From an archaeon (GTDB taxonomy: Archaea > Iainarchaeota > Iainarchaeia > CSSED10-239): a stretch of 64,000 nucleotides of DNA. Shown in pieces: positions 25,610-33,651 of the stretch (its first letter is position 1; each line of letters opens with the position of its first letter). Where the stretch lies: contig JAKQTP010000212.1 of the NCBI GenBank assembly GCA_029563035.1, forward strand, positions 62,001 to 126,000. The letters are read 5' to 3'. The position numbers and the translations under genes are program-made. Below the pieces are notes generated by a model, which was given only the letters and a program-made list of their open reading frames with translations, had not been told where the DNA came from and ran no database searches.

Positions 25610-26371
25610 CTATCGCTTTTGAGTAACCAGATATATGCTTTCGCTATTTTTGTCATCAAACTTTGAAAAGTTTGGGCCTCCATAAACTTTTAAAACCTTA
25701 AAACCGTTTCTTTCAAGTATATCTTTTAGTTCTTTATAGACATAAATCTGCATGTCCCAATGGTTTTTAATAACATGATATGGCCTAATACCATGCTGAA
25801 TATAAAGCTCATGTTTTGTTGTAAGTATTCCCTTCTTTTGGTCTATTTTGTTTTCACAAAACCTTACAAGAAAAAGATCTCCGACTTCTTCCATATTATC
25901 TATGTGCTTTTTTAATGGCAGGCCTTTAGGTAATACATTCAGATTATAAATATCAAAAATATAGTAGCCATTTGGCTTTAGATTTTTTTTAAAATTTAAA
26001 AGAGCCTTTTCAAAATCTGCTTTAGAAAGATGCCCAATTGCATTAAACATTGTAATAACAGCATCTGCCTTTCCATGATTAATGGTTCTCATGTCTCCCA
26101 CTATAAATCTATCTTTTATTTTTAGTTTCTTTAATTTATTATTTGCAACAGAAACCATGCCTTTAGAATAATCGCTTGCTTTTATCTTGTATCCTTTCTC
26201 CAGAAAATAAATTGCTTGGGCTCCTGTCCCGCAGGTAAGATCAAAAACAGATTTTATGTTATATTTCTTAAAGATCTTTTCAAGAAATAAATTTCTTTCT
26301 TTGTTTTCCTTTTCGCTTGTTTCTAAAAAATCATAATAATTACATGATTCATCAAAATTATATTGTTTCAT
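25610..26371 (-). CDS. Class I SAM-dependent methyltransferase
   Basis: A 253-residue methyltransferase. SAM motif I reads VFDLTCGTGAQAIYFLEKG, followed by KASDYSKGMV (motif II), DAVITMFNAIGHL (motif IV), and YYIFDIYNLN (motif V region). The overall layout is that of small-molecule methyltransferases of the Methyltransf_25/11 type. The substrate is unknown. It is last in the RuBisCO operon, six bases after the histidine phosphatase gene. Confidence 0.85.
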   Translation of the reverse strand: MKQYNFDESCNYYDFLETSEKENKERNLFLEKIFKKYNIKSVFDLTCGTGAQAIYFLEKGYKIKASDYSKGMVSVANNKLKKLKIKDRFIVGDMRTINHGKADAVITMFNAIGHLSKADFEKALLNFKKNLKPNGYYIFDIYNLNVLPKGLPLKKHIDNMEEVGDLFLVRFCENKIDQKKGILTTKHELYIQHGIRPYHVIKNHWDMQIYVYKELKDILERNGFKVLKVYGGPNFSKFDDKNSESIYLVTQKR

Positions 26372-26377
26372 AATATA

Positions 26378-26992
26378 TCATTCCTCTAAGTGTTTAGTAC
26401 AATTATGTAAGATAATCTTATTATTTCTATCTTTATCTATATCAAAGATGGAAACGCCTGTGTTGTCTTGTGCCTTTATATCAAAATAACCTTCTCCTGT
26501 GATTACAGAAATTATGGCTTTTCCAAAACTTCCATGGCTTACAATAACAACAACATCATCTTTATGTTTTTCATAAATATCATCTATAAATTCCTTTGCT
26601 CTTTTTATAAGACTTTCTGAAGATTCCATTCCGTATTTTTTTATATTCTCTGAATTATATGAAAATTCTTTAGGAAACGCTTCATTATCTTTAAAATTAG
26701 GATCTACCTGACTTTTTCTCAATCCTTCTATTGATCCATAATATCTTTCTCTTAATTTCTCTGTAAAGACAATTGGGACTTTTGAATGATATTTGTGAAT
26801 TTCTCTTGCAGTGTCGCTTGCTCTTTTCAGATCACTTGAATAAATAATATCTAATTGTTCTTCTTTAAAACGTTGCCCAAGTTTTAGTGCCTGTTTTGTT
26901 CCTTCAACAGATAATTGACCATGACCGTGGCCCTGTAAAACTCCTTCAATATTACCTAGGGTTTCTCCATGTCTAGTTAAAATTAATCTCAT
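26378..26992 (-). CDS. Histidine phosphatase / phosphoglycerate-mutase-like protein
   Basis: A 204-residue branch-1 histidine phosphatase. The phospho-accepting histidine is in LTRHGETLGN, the second arginine in SSDLKRASDTA, the acid/base glutamate in LRERYYGSIEG, and the last catalytic histidine in VSHGSFG. This set fits cofactor-dependent phosphoglycerate mutases and broad phosphatases alike. It lies in the RuBisCO transcription unit, and RuBisCO yields 3-phosphoglycerate, so a mutase role (3-PGA to 2-PGA) is attractive. The residues do not distinguish a mutase from a phosphatase. Confidence 0.85.
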   Translation of the reverse strand: MRLILTRHGETLGNIEGVLQGHGHGQLSVEGTKQALKLGQRFKEEQLDIIYSSDLKRASDTAREIHKYHSKVPIVFTEKLRERYYGSIEGLRKSQVDPNFKDNEAFPKEFSYNSENIKKYGMESSESLIKRAKEFIDDIYEKHKDDVVVIVSHGSFGKAIISVITGEGYFDIKAQDNTGVSIFDIDKDRNNKIILHNCTKHLEE

Positions 26993-26994
26993 AT

Positions 26995-27402
26995 TTATAA
27001 TCTCTTTGGAGTCCTAAATCTTTTTAATATTGCTTTTCTCTTTTCCAAATGCTTTAAAACAAAATTTTCAACTCTGGCTTTTCCCTCATAACTTGAATTC
27101 CAATCAAACTTTTTTGTTTTAGGAGAATAAGTAATTAACTTTACTTTTGATCCTTTTAAATGTGGTGTTACTTTTTCTAAATCATGTATTAAAAATAAAA
27201 AAGAAAAATGAGTATATTTAAAACTGCCTTTTATTTTTCTTGGCGCTATTGAAATGTATTTTTGACCATTTGGATATTCTACAAAAGATATAACTTGCTC
27301 AGAATTGTGATTCTGATTTTTTGCATATATCAAAGTCAAATCTTTTCTTGCTTTTTTAATAACTAATTCTGATTTTTTTAGTTTATCAATTTCTAGAGTC
27401 AT
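26995..27402 (-). CDS. Conserved-looking hypothetical protein in RuBisCO operon
   Basis: A 135-residue soluble protein that I do not recognise. It is rich in Lys and aromatic residues, with alternating beta-strand-like segments (KDLTLIYAKNQ, QKYISIAPRKI, SKVKLITYSPKTKKFDW) and a basic C-terminal end (LKRFRTPKRL). Tight spacing, six bases after RuBisCO and two before the phosphatase, argues that it is a real, co-expressed gene. Confidence 0.6.
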   Translation of the reverse strand: MTLEIDKLKKSELVIKKARKDLTLIYAKNQNHNSEQVISFVEYPNGQKYISIAPRKIKGSFKYTHFSFLFLIHDLEKVTPHLKGSKVKLITYSPKTKKFDWNSSYEGKARVENFVLKHLEKRKAILKRFRTPKRL

Positions 27403-27408
27403 ATCTTC

Positions 27409-28878
27409 TTATTTTTTCTTTTTTTGAGTTTTTTCTTGGTTCTTTGATTTCTTTTTTTCAAAGAACTCTATTGCTACTCTTAACTCTTTGTTTTTTGGAT
27501 CTTTAGCATATTTGTGAATATCTATTTTTTTCTTGTATGCCTCACAAGCTTGGACAAGGGCTTTTGCTCCAGCTTTTGTGCCATCAGGATGAGCATGACA
27601 TCCAGCACCCATTGTTGTTATAAAATCTATTCCTCCCATAATGTCCATAAATGGTTTCAACAATGTTGGGTTTAAACCACCAGAAATGATTGGGCAACAT
27701 TTCTTTATGCCTCTCCATGAATCATCTACTAACATTCTTTTTTTGTTCTTGTCTTTCTCATTTAATTTTTGAAAATCCATATCTTTCTCAGGGATTTTAA
27801 ACCATGACTGATCAAAGAAATGACCTTTCGCATAAATTTGCAAGATATTATGTGCAGCAACAATATCTTCTCCTGGACTACCCGCCATCTTTCCTACACC
27901 TGCAGTTCCAGTATGTATTCCAGAAACACCAGCAAGCCTTGCAAACTTAGAATGAACTAAAACTGAGAAACCAAAAGGGCTTTCTGGTCTGGTATATGCC
28001 CCATGTGATGCTCTATGATAATGAATAAAAACATCAGGATATTTCCTTCTTAGTGTTTGGACAGCCATCCAACCAGCAGTAATTCCATCAATCATGAAAG
28101 CATAAGAGCCTTTTTCAAAGCCAGCATCTTTTATCATCTCACATCTCTTAATCATAGTATCAAAATCTGCCGCAGAGACATTAAAAGAATGGATTTTCTT
28201 TTTTCCAGTTTCTTTAACTGCCTTGTCCATTGCTTCTTTAACATGTTTTACCATTTTATCATAAGGGCAGAAATCTTGATCAGCTTGTGGCTCATCATTC
28301 TTAACAAAATCTCCACCACCAACCCAGAAATCATAACAAACTTCAGCATATTCTGCAGAGGTTAAGCCAATCTTTGGTTTAATTATGGTGCCTAAAATAG
28401 GCCTATCATAAACTCCTAGATATTTTCTCATATCATCAATGGTATAGCTTGGCCCATCATATTGTTCTAACATACTTGGCGGAAACCAAACATCCAAAAG
28501 CTTAAGAGCAGAAACTTCTTTCATGCCTAAGACATTACCCACAACATAAGTTAGAATATTTTGAATATTTCCTCCTCTATCAAATAATCTCCAAGGATAT
28601 GCAATCCAAACTAATTCATCTTTAGTATCCATCTTATAGACTAAGGCATTCATTCGCCTTGAAAATGGAGTTTCTGTATTTACTGCAAAATTTGTTCCTG
28701 ATGAAGATTCTGCAGCAATCTCAGATGCAGCTTGCAAGGTATTAAGTCCTTTTCCTGGTTTGAAATGGAAAACACACAACATATATTCTCCATTATATAA
28801 TTGGCTATCTGTCATGTCAAGATTGACATAAGCCTTTTGTTTATCATTTAAAGTTTTATATAATTCAGAATTATTCAT
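27409..28878 (-). CDS. rbcL: RuBisCO large subunit, form II/III-like
   Basis: Carboxylates ribulose-1,5-bisphosphate to two 3-phosphoglycerates; in archaea the substrate usually comes from nucleotide (AMP) salvage. Catalytic residues are present in 489 residues: K167 and K169 in IIKPKIGL, the carbamylated lysine K193 in FVKNDE with D195 and E196, H288-R289 in HYHRASH, K330 in HTGTAGVGK, and SGGLNP with MGAGCHAHPDG for phosphate binding. N-terminal AAESSSGTNF and VVGNVLG match the form II and II/III pattern rather than form I (which has TGTW). A Lys-rich tail ends the protein. A strong Shine-Dalgarno sequence (GGAAGG) precedes the ATG. Downstream lie a hypothetical, a phosphatase and a methyltransferase gene. 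Confidence 0.95.
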   Translation of the reverse strand: MNNSELYKTLNDKQKAYVNLDMTDSQLYNGEYMLCVFHFKPGKGLNTLQAASEIAAESSSGTNFAVNTETPFSRRMNALVYKMDTKDELVWIAYPWRLFDRGGNIQNILTYVVGNVLGMKEVSALKLLDVWFPPSMLEQYDGPSYTIDDMRKYLGVYDRPILGTIIKPKIGLTSAEYAEVCYDFWVGGGDFVKNDEPQADQDFCPYDKMVKHVKEAMDKAVKETGKKKIHSFNVSAADFDTMIKRCEMIKDAGFEKGSYAFMIDGITAGWMAVQTLRRKYPDVFIHYHRASHGAYTRPESPFGFSVLVHSKFARLAGVSGIHTGTAGVGKMAGSPGEDIVAAHNILQIYAKGHFFDQSWFKIPEKDMDFQKLNEKDKNKKRMLVDDSWRGIKKCCPIISGGLNPTLLKPFMDIMGGIDFITTMGAGCHAHPDGTKAGAKALVQACEAYKKKIDIHKYAKDPKNKELRVAIEFFEKKKSKNQEKTQKKKK

Positions 28879-28923
28879 AATTACACACCTTCCTAAATAT
28901 AATATTAAAATAGATTATAAACT

Positions 28924-28933
28924 AGTTTAAAAA
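28924..28933 (+). promoter_or_regulatory. TATA box of the Nudix-like gene
   Basis: AGTTTAAAAA is centred 26 bases before the ATG at 28955, again without a Shine-Dalgarno sequence. The 76-base gap is shared with the divergent RuBisCO promoter. Confidence 0.45.
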
Positions 28934-28954
28934 GATTGTGGTTTTAAAATATTT

Positions 28955-29368
28955 ATGGAAACAGGTACTTTTTCTGAAAATAATAACGCTGTTGAAGTTT
29001 ATATCCTAAATGAGAACAAAGAATTTATTATTGTCTTTTCTGCAGAAGATAATAACATATGTAGCATTCCTTCAGGGATTGCAAAAGAAGAAAACCTTGA
29101 AGATGCAGCTAAAAGAATAGCTAAAGAAGAACTTGCAGCAGACATAAAAATCATAGGTGTTTCTAAAAATACATTTAGTTATGGCGAAAAGAAAGGCAAA
29201 AGTGTTGTTGCTGTTTTAATCCCAAAATATCAGCGTTTGAAGATACTGGGAAAAGACATCTCAGGATACAAATGGATCAATAAAGACCAAATATACAATT
29301 ATCTTGAAAACCTAGATAAATGGCTACAAGCAGAAAAAGTTTTTAAAGAATTTAGCGATTATTTCTAA
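28955..29368 (+). CDS. Nudix-like protein with altered Nudix box
   Basis: A 137-residue protein of Nudix fold size. The segment SGIAKEENLEDAAKRIAKEELAADI corresponds to a Nudix box (Gx5Ex7REUxEExGU), but the RE pair is replaced by RI and the last Gly by Ala. EE of the metal site is kept. The end has YKWINKDQI, which suits the fold. Reduced or altered hydrolase activity, or a binding role, is possible. It is transcribed divergently from RuBisCO. Confidence 0.6.
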   Translation: METGTFSENNNAVEVYILNENKEFIIVFSAEDNNICSIPSGIAKEENLEDAAKRIAKEELAADIKIIGVSKNTFSYGEKKGKSVVAVLIPKYQRLKILGKDISGYKWINKDQIYNYLENLDKWLQAEKVFKEFSDYF

Positions 29369-29389
29369 TCCCCTCTTTCTTTATTTGCC

Positions 29390-30145
29390 CTATACTTGCA
29401 TCTTTGAGAAAAGCTTAGAACCGATAACAAGCATTATTACTGCTAAAACCACAAGAATTATAAGATTAAAGAACATGCTACTTGTTGCTATACCTGACAA
29501 AGCTGATCTAAGCCCTGAAACCCCATAACTTAAAGGATTAATTATTGTAAGCCACTTGATTGATTTTGGAACACCCTCTAAAGGAAAAAGTGCACCAGAT
29601 AAAAAAAAGATAGGCATGATTAGAAAATTCATAATCAATTGAAAACCTTGCATGTCATCAAGCAAAGAAGCAATGGCAGTTCCAAGAGCTGCAAAGAATA
29701 ATGCTATTAATATCATAAAGAGAAGAGCTAAAGGCAACATTGTCCAAGAAATAATGCGAAAACCTAATATTAAAGAGAATAACAAAAATAAAATGCCTTG
29801 TGCCACAGCAACTGTTGCTCCGCCTAAGGTTCTTCCAATCATTATTTCTAAGCGTGAAACAGGAGCAACAAGCGTTTCTTTTAAAAATCCAAATTGCCTA
29901 TCCCAAATAATCTCTATTCCAGACATTACAGAAGCAAAAAGAATAGTCATAGCAATTATACCTGGAACAAGAAACTGCAAATAATTGCCTTGCCCTGCTT
30001 GTGCAAAAACCGGACCAAAACCAAAACCGAAAGAAATTAAAATAATTAATGGCATACCTAAAGAACCAATCATTCTTGGTCTTGATCTATAGTGCCTTTT
30101 GATTTGCCTTAACCATAATATTCCAATTGTGTTCATATCTTTCAT
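29390..30145 (-). CDS. ABC-2 type transporter permease
   Basis: A 251-residue membrane protein with six predicted helices typical of ABC-2 exporters. It begins with a cytoplasmic amphipathic stretch (IGILWLRQIKRHYRSRPRMIGSL) and includes the conserved DRQFGFLKETLVAPVSR loop and NFLIMPIFFLSGALFPLEGVPKSIK, a signature of this permease family. It is probably the membrane half of a drug, lipid or polysaccharide exporter with the ATPase encoded three bases upstream. Confidence 0.92.
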   Translation of the reverse strand: MKDMNTIGILWLRQIKRHYRSRPRMIGSLGMPLIILISFGFGFGPVFAQAGQGNYLQFLVPGIIAMTILFASVMSGIEIIWDRQFGFLKETLVAPVSRLEIMIGRTLGGATVAVAQGILFLLFSLILGFRIISWTMLPLALLFMILIALFFAALGTAIASLLDDMQGFQLIMNFLIMPIFFLSGALFPLEGVPKSIKWLTIINPLSYGVSGLRSALSGIATSSMFFNLIILVVLAVIMLVIGSKLFSKMQV

Positions 30146-30148
30146 TCC

Positions 30149-30946
30149 TTATTTGTGGTGCCTTCTTTTTAGCCTCATTCTATCTATTGTGCTTGCTTCT
30201 TCATCTCTTATATTATATCCTGTTATTTTAATAAACGCCTCTTCTAATGTTCTTGTTTTGGTTCTCTCCATAAGTTCTTTAGTTGTCCCAATATCAATTA
30301 TCTCTCCACGATCTATTATTGCAATGCTATCAGCATATCTTTCGGCCTCATCCATATAGTGTGTTGTAAAGAATATAGTTGTTCCTTCTCTCTTGTTTAT
30401 TTTCAGAATATAGTTCCAAATGTGGTTTCTGGTCTGAGGATCAAGACCAACAGTTGGCTCATCAAGAAACAATATTCTTGGATAATGCAATAGGCCCCTT
30501 GCAATCTCCAATCTTCTTTTCATACCGCCAGAAAAGTTTTTTACAAGTTCATTTTTTCTATCCCATAACTCAACAATCTTCAATAATTCTTCTATTCTTT
30601 TAAGTCTTTCTTTTTTAGGAACGTGATAGAATATCCCGTGCATGTCTAGATTCTCATAGGCTGTAAGCTCTTCATCAACAGAGGGGTCTTGAAAAACAAT
30701 TCCAAAGTTTTTTCTCACTTCATCTGATTCCTTTTCAGGATCTTTTCCATTAATCAAAACCATACCAGAATCTGCTTTTAAGATTGTTGTTAATATTTTA
30801 ATTGTTGTTGATTTGCCAGCACCATTTGGTCCAAGAAAAGCAAAAATGCTTTTTCTTTTTACAGAAAAACTAACATCTTTTAAAACTTGTAATTTACCAT
30901 AATTTTTATTTAGTAAATTTACTTCAATAATTTTATCATTATCCAT
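30149..30946 (-). CDS. ABC-2 exporter ATP-binding protein (DrrA/CcmA type)
   Basis: A 265-residue ATPase with Walker A GPNGAGKST, Q-loop FQDPSVDEELTAYENL, signature FSGGMKRR, Walker B ILFLDEPTVGLDPQTR and switch FTTHYMDEAERYAD. The sequence DPQTRNHIW and a C-terminal extension (GTTKELMERTKTRTLEEAFIKITG) place it in the daunorubicin-resistance DrrA group. It is first in a two-gene operon with the ABC-2 permease. Confidence 0.93.
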   Translation of the reverse strand: MDNDKIIEVNLLNKNYGKLQVLKDVSFSVKRKSIFAFLGPNGAGKSTTIKILTTILKADSGMVLINGKDPEKESDEVRKNFGIVFQDPSVDEELTAYENLDMHGIFYHVPKKERLKRIEELLKIVELWDRKNELVKNFSGGMKRRLEIARGLLHYPRILFLDEPTVGLDPQTRNHIWNYILKINKREGTTIFFTTHYMDEAERYADSIAIIDRGEIIDIGTTKELMERTKTRTLEEAFIKITGYNIRDEEASTIDRMRLKRRHHK

Positions 30947-31040
30947 AGTTTTCCACTTATTGTTAGAATTTGAATATATTATTTATATTATATATGTATT
31001 TAAATTGCTTTTGTTACCATAAATAATATATGTGATTTTT

Positions 31041-31523
31041 ATGAAAAACAAATATAAATTAATTTTAGCAATGTTATTTTGTTTAGGTGCAGGAATCATT
31101 GGCTCTTTTGCTACACAGACTGGTCCTGGCTCATGGTATCAGACAATTAACAGACCAGCAATTACTCCACCAGGCTATGTTTTTCCAATTGCTTGGACTA
31201 CTCTTTATATTCTTATGGGCTTGGCTCTTTATATTGTTTGGGCACAACCACCTAAATACAGAAAAGATCCTGCTCTTAAAAAATCAGCAATGATTTTTTT
31301 CTTTATACAATTAATAATTAATATTGCATGGTCATTTTTATTCTTTAGCTTAAAATCACCAATTGCAGGACTAATATGTATAGCAATTCTTTTAGGTTTA
31401 GTTGCAATAACAATCCTTAAATTTTATAAATTAAATGAAAAAGCAGCATATCTTTTGATACCTTATTTGTTATGGTTATGCTTTGCAACAATACTAAATT
31501 TTCTGATTTTTATTTTAAATTAG
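31041..31523 (+). CDS. tspO: TspO/MBR family membrane protein
   Basis: A 160-residue protein with five membrane helices in the TspO/translocator protein family. The tryptophan- and proline-rich signature SWYQTINRPAITPPGYVFPIAWTTLY follows the first helix, and the C-terminal YLLWLCFATILNF matches the cholesterol/porphyrin-binding helix region. Family members bind tetrapyrroles and lipids and take part in stress signalling. The ATG at 31041 is preferred over an upstream GTG. Its end overlaps the convergent kinase-like gene by 14 bases. Confidence 0.92.
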   Translation: MKNKYKLILAMLFCLGAGIIGSFATQTGPGSWYQTINRPAITPPGYVFPIAWTTLYILMGLALYIVWAQPPKYRKDPALKKSAMIFFFIQLIINIAWSFLFFSLKSPIAGLICIAILLGLVAITILKFYKLNEKAAYLLIPYLLWLCFATILNFLIFILN

Positions 31524-32376
31524 GCTTTACAAAGGAATTCAAAACAGATCTTTTAAAAGAATCACTAATGTTTCCTTTGTCTTCATTAATTACTTTTTCA
31601 ATAAAAGAATAGATTTCTTTTTTCTGAGATGGTTTTGTTCTTAGGAAAACTTCTGAAAGAACATTATTAAAAGCAACCTTTTGCCCAGGTTCCTTTAGCT
31701 TTGGGTTTTGAACAAAACCATCAAAATCTAGAATCATAAAAGTATTCCTGTCTTTATATTTCATAAAAATATCAATTTCTGGATTATACCCTTTTGAGAT
31801 TAAAACCATAGAAGAATAAACAATCTCTTTGAATTTATTTGTATTGTATATTTCTGAAATTTCTGTTCTTTTTGCAAATTTAGAAACTTGTTTTTTATTT
31901 ACTTGTTTTGTAAATGCTTGACTTACAAAAACAATTTGACCATCTATTAAAAAAACAGCACATTTTGGAATTAATGGTTGTGATTTATTACCAAACAAGC
32001 CCTCTGGAATTCTTACTGAACTTAAATCAGAAATTACATTTTTATATTTCCTAAGGGTTTCCTGCTGATATCTGTTATATTGCTCTCGTATTTGTCTATC
32101 TGTTGTCTTAGGTATTTTATTTTTATATATCTTGATTGCTACTCTTTGTTTTGAGCCATCTTGAAATTTAATATCTCCAAGATAAACTTTACCAAAGCTC
32201 CCTTCTCCAAGAAGTATTCTCTTGCCATTTACTCCTCTTCTTAATTTTAAAGACCTAATAAAATTTCCTCTATATTTCCCTGATGGCATTTGAGACTTAT
32301 AAATACGAGTTCTTAATGAAGTCCATTTCTTTTTATTAATTAAAGGAGGATTAATTTTTGCTCTTTTTATTTTCAT
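31510..32376 (-). CDS. Protein-kinase-like protein with atypical catalytic loop
   Basis: A 288-residue kinase-fold protein. A basic N-terminal tail (about 50 residues) precedes the Gly-rich loop GEGSFGKVYLG (57-67), the ATP lysine K82 in VAIKIY and a helix-C glutamate near E106. The metal-binding motif appears as DFDG (217-220). The usual HRD catalytic loop is absent; instead SKGYNPEIDIFMKY precedes DFDG, so the catalytic aspartate may be D202, or activity may be lost. The start overlaps the CYTH gene by 26 bases, so expression is coupled to the metG-dys operon. It resembles the truncated protein at the left window edge in layout. Confidence 0.72.
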   Translation of the reverse strand: MKIKRAKINPPLINKKKWTSLRTRIYKSQMPSGKYRGNFIRSLKLRRGVNGKRILLGEGSFGKVYLGDIKFQDGSKQRVAIKIYKNKIPKTTDRQIREQYNRYQQETLRKYKNVISDLSSVRIPEGLFGNKSQPLIPKCAVFLIDGQIVFVSQAFTKQVNKKQVSKFAKRTEISEIYNTNKFKEIVYSSMVLISKGYNPEIDIFMKYKDRNTFMILDFDGFVQNPKLKEPGQKVAFNNVLSEVFLRTKPSQKKEIYSFIEKVINEDKGNISDSFKRSVLNSFVKPNLK

Positions 32377-32899
32377 AGTATTTTAGTAACTTTTTTGTAC
32401 CCCAAGGTAGTGCTTTTCTTTTTGGAACCTTTAATAGCTTTAATATCTTGTCTACATCTTTGAAATCTTTAACTTCTATTTCATAATAGGTTGGAATTTT
32501 AAAAGGCTTAGAGATAGTATCAATATCAAAGGTTGTGGTTCCAAGAACATAAGTGGTTCTTGTCTTTTCTATCCTATGATATCTTTTTAGGCCTAAAACA
32601 GAAAAAAGATTTTGAACTGTTTTAAAATCAGAAGATACTTCAAACTCTATTTCTTTACAGCTTTTTATGTTATTTCTTATTTCCTTAAATTGTTTATAGG
32701 TTATAAAAACATCTTTTCCCATTTGTCTAACTCTAATTGCTGCGCTTTTTTTCTTTAGTTCCTTATTATCGTAGTTTTCCTGTATTACTTTTCTATCAGA
32801 AAAAAGTTTTTTTGCACCTATCTCTTTTAGTTTCCTCTCTAGTTCTTTCTTATCTATTTCTAGAATTTTTACTTCTATCTCATAATGGTCTTTACTCAT
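32351..32899 (-). CDS. CYTH-domain protein (class IV adenylate cyclase / ThTPase-like)
   Basis: A 182-residue CYTH tunnel-fold protein. The defining ExExK motif is YEIEVKI near residues 6-12; IRVRQMG and FITYKQFK give the basic phosphate-binding strands and ERIEKTR-like YHRIEKTRTTYVLG and TTFDIDTI the acidic metal side. CYTH proteins act on organic triphosphates, and the archaeal members are often annotated CyaB. Activity here (cyclase, thiamine triphosphatase or polyphosphatase) cannot be settled. It follows the acyltransferase gene by 14 bases. Confidence 0.85.
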   Translation of the reverse strand: MSKDHYEIEVKILEIDKKELERKLKEIGAKKLFSDRKVIQENYDNKELKKKSAAIRVRQMGKDVFITYKQFKEIRNNIKSCKEIEFEVSSDFKTVQNLFSVLGLKRYHRIEKTRTTYVLGTTTFDIDTISKPFKIPTYYEIEVKDFKDVDKILKLLKVPKRKALPWGTKKLLKYYENKKSKN

Positions 32900-32913
32900 A
32901 TTATCTCTCCTCT

Positions 32914-33651
32914 TTATAACAAATCTAATTTTTTAATATATTCTAATGCTAATTTCTTTCTATCCGCATTTTCTGGAAGATATCCTTTTTCCATTTTTAC
33001 AAAATATTTCTTTGTATTCTTATCATATCCAACACTTGAAAAGATAATTGGTATTTTTCTACCTAGCTCTTTTTCAGCCTTTTGAAGAATGTATATCCCA
33101 CCGCTTCTACTGGTGCTTTCACCCAATTTTCTATCTATTGCTTTATTAGGATCCCCTGAATGCCCTCTTGGAAATGTACATATTATTCCGTTCTCTTTTA
33201 AAACTTTTATGCTTTCTATTACTGCTTCTCTTAGTCCTCTTGTTGGATGAGATCTATTAACATTAATCATACCAAAAGATTTTGCAATTTTTCCAATAAC
33301 TGGAAGATTACTAAATCTTAAACGTGTTTCTGGAGTTATTGAAAGCCCAAAGTCAGAGATATAATGCATTTTCTTTTCAGTAAGGGTCTCATAAACTAAA
33401 GGCTCCATTAATTGTTGATGTGTGCTCATTATCATTATTGGCCCTTTGCTTGATTCTTCTGCAATTAAGTTTCTTCCAACAATTTTTATTTTATTTTTTA
33501 ATAGTTTTCTGCAGATTGCCTTGTATCGTTTGTATGGCATTTTAGGTGTTTTAGGTTTTTTGGGCGTTGATGATTTTTGAGCTTTCTTTATTTTTGGACG
33601 AACTAGCTTTTTCTCTGTTGTTGGTTTGATTTTTGATAGTCTTAATGCCAT
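32914..33651 (-). CDS. PlsC-like acyltransferase (LPLAT superfamily), atypical motifs
   Basis: A 245-residue protein of the lysophospholipid acyltransferase superfamily. After a Lys-rich tail (residues 1-45) it has MSTHQQLMEP in place of the usual H-x4-D catalytic pair (H-x4-E here), GMINVNRSH as block II, and TFPRGHSGD in place of FPEG. No membrane anchor is obvious. Archaeal membranes are built from ether lipids, so the acyl acceptor is uncertain. Its start overlaps the stop of the deoxyhypusine synthase gene by one base (TAATG). Confidence 0.7.
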   Translation of the reverse strand: MALRLSKIKPTTEKKLVRPKIKKAQKSSTPKKPKTPKMPYKRYKAICRKLLKNKIKIVGRNLIAEESSKGPIMIMSTHQQLMEPLVYETLTEKKMHYISDFGLSITPETRLRFSNLPVIGKIAKSFGMINVNRSHPTRGLREAVIESIKVLKENGIICTFPRGHSGDPNKAIDRKLGESTSRSGGIYILQKAEKELGRKIPIIFSSVGYDKNTKKYFVKMEKGYLPENADRKKLALEYIKKLDLL

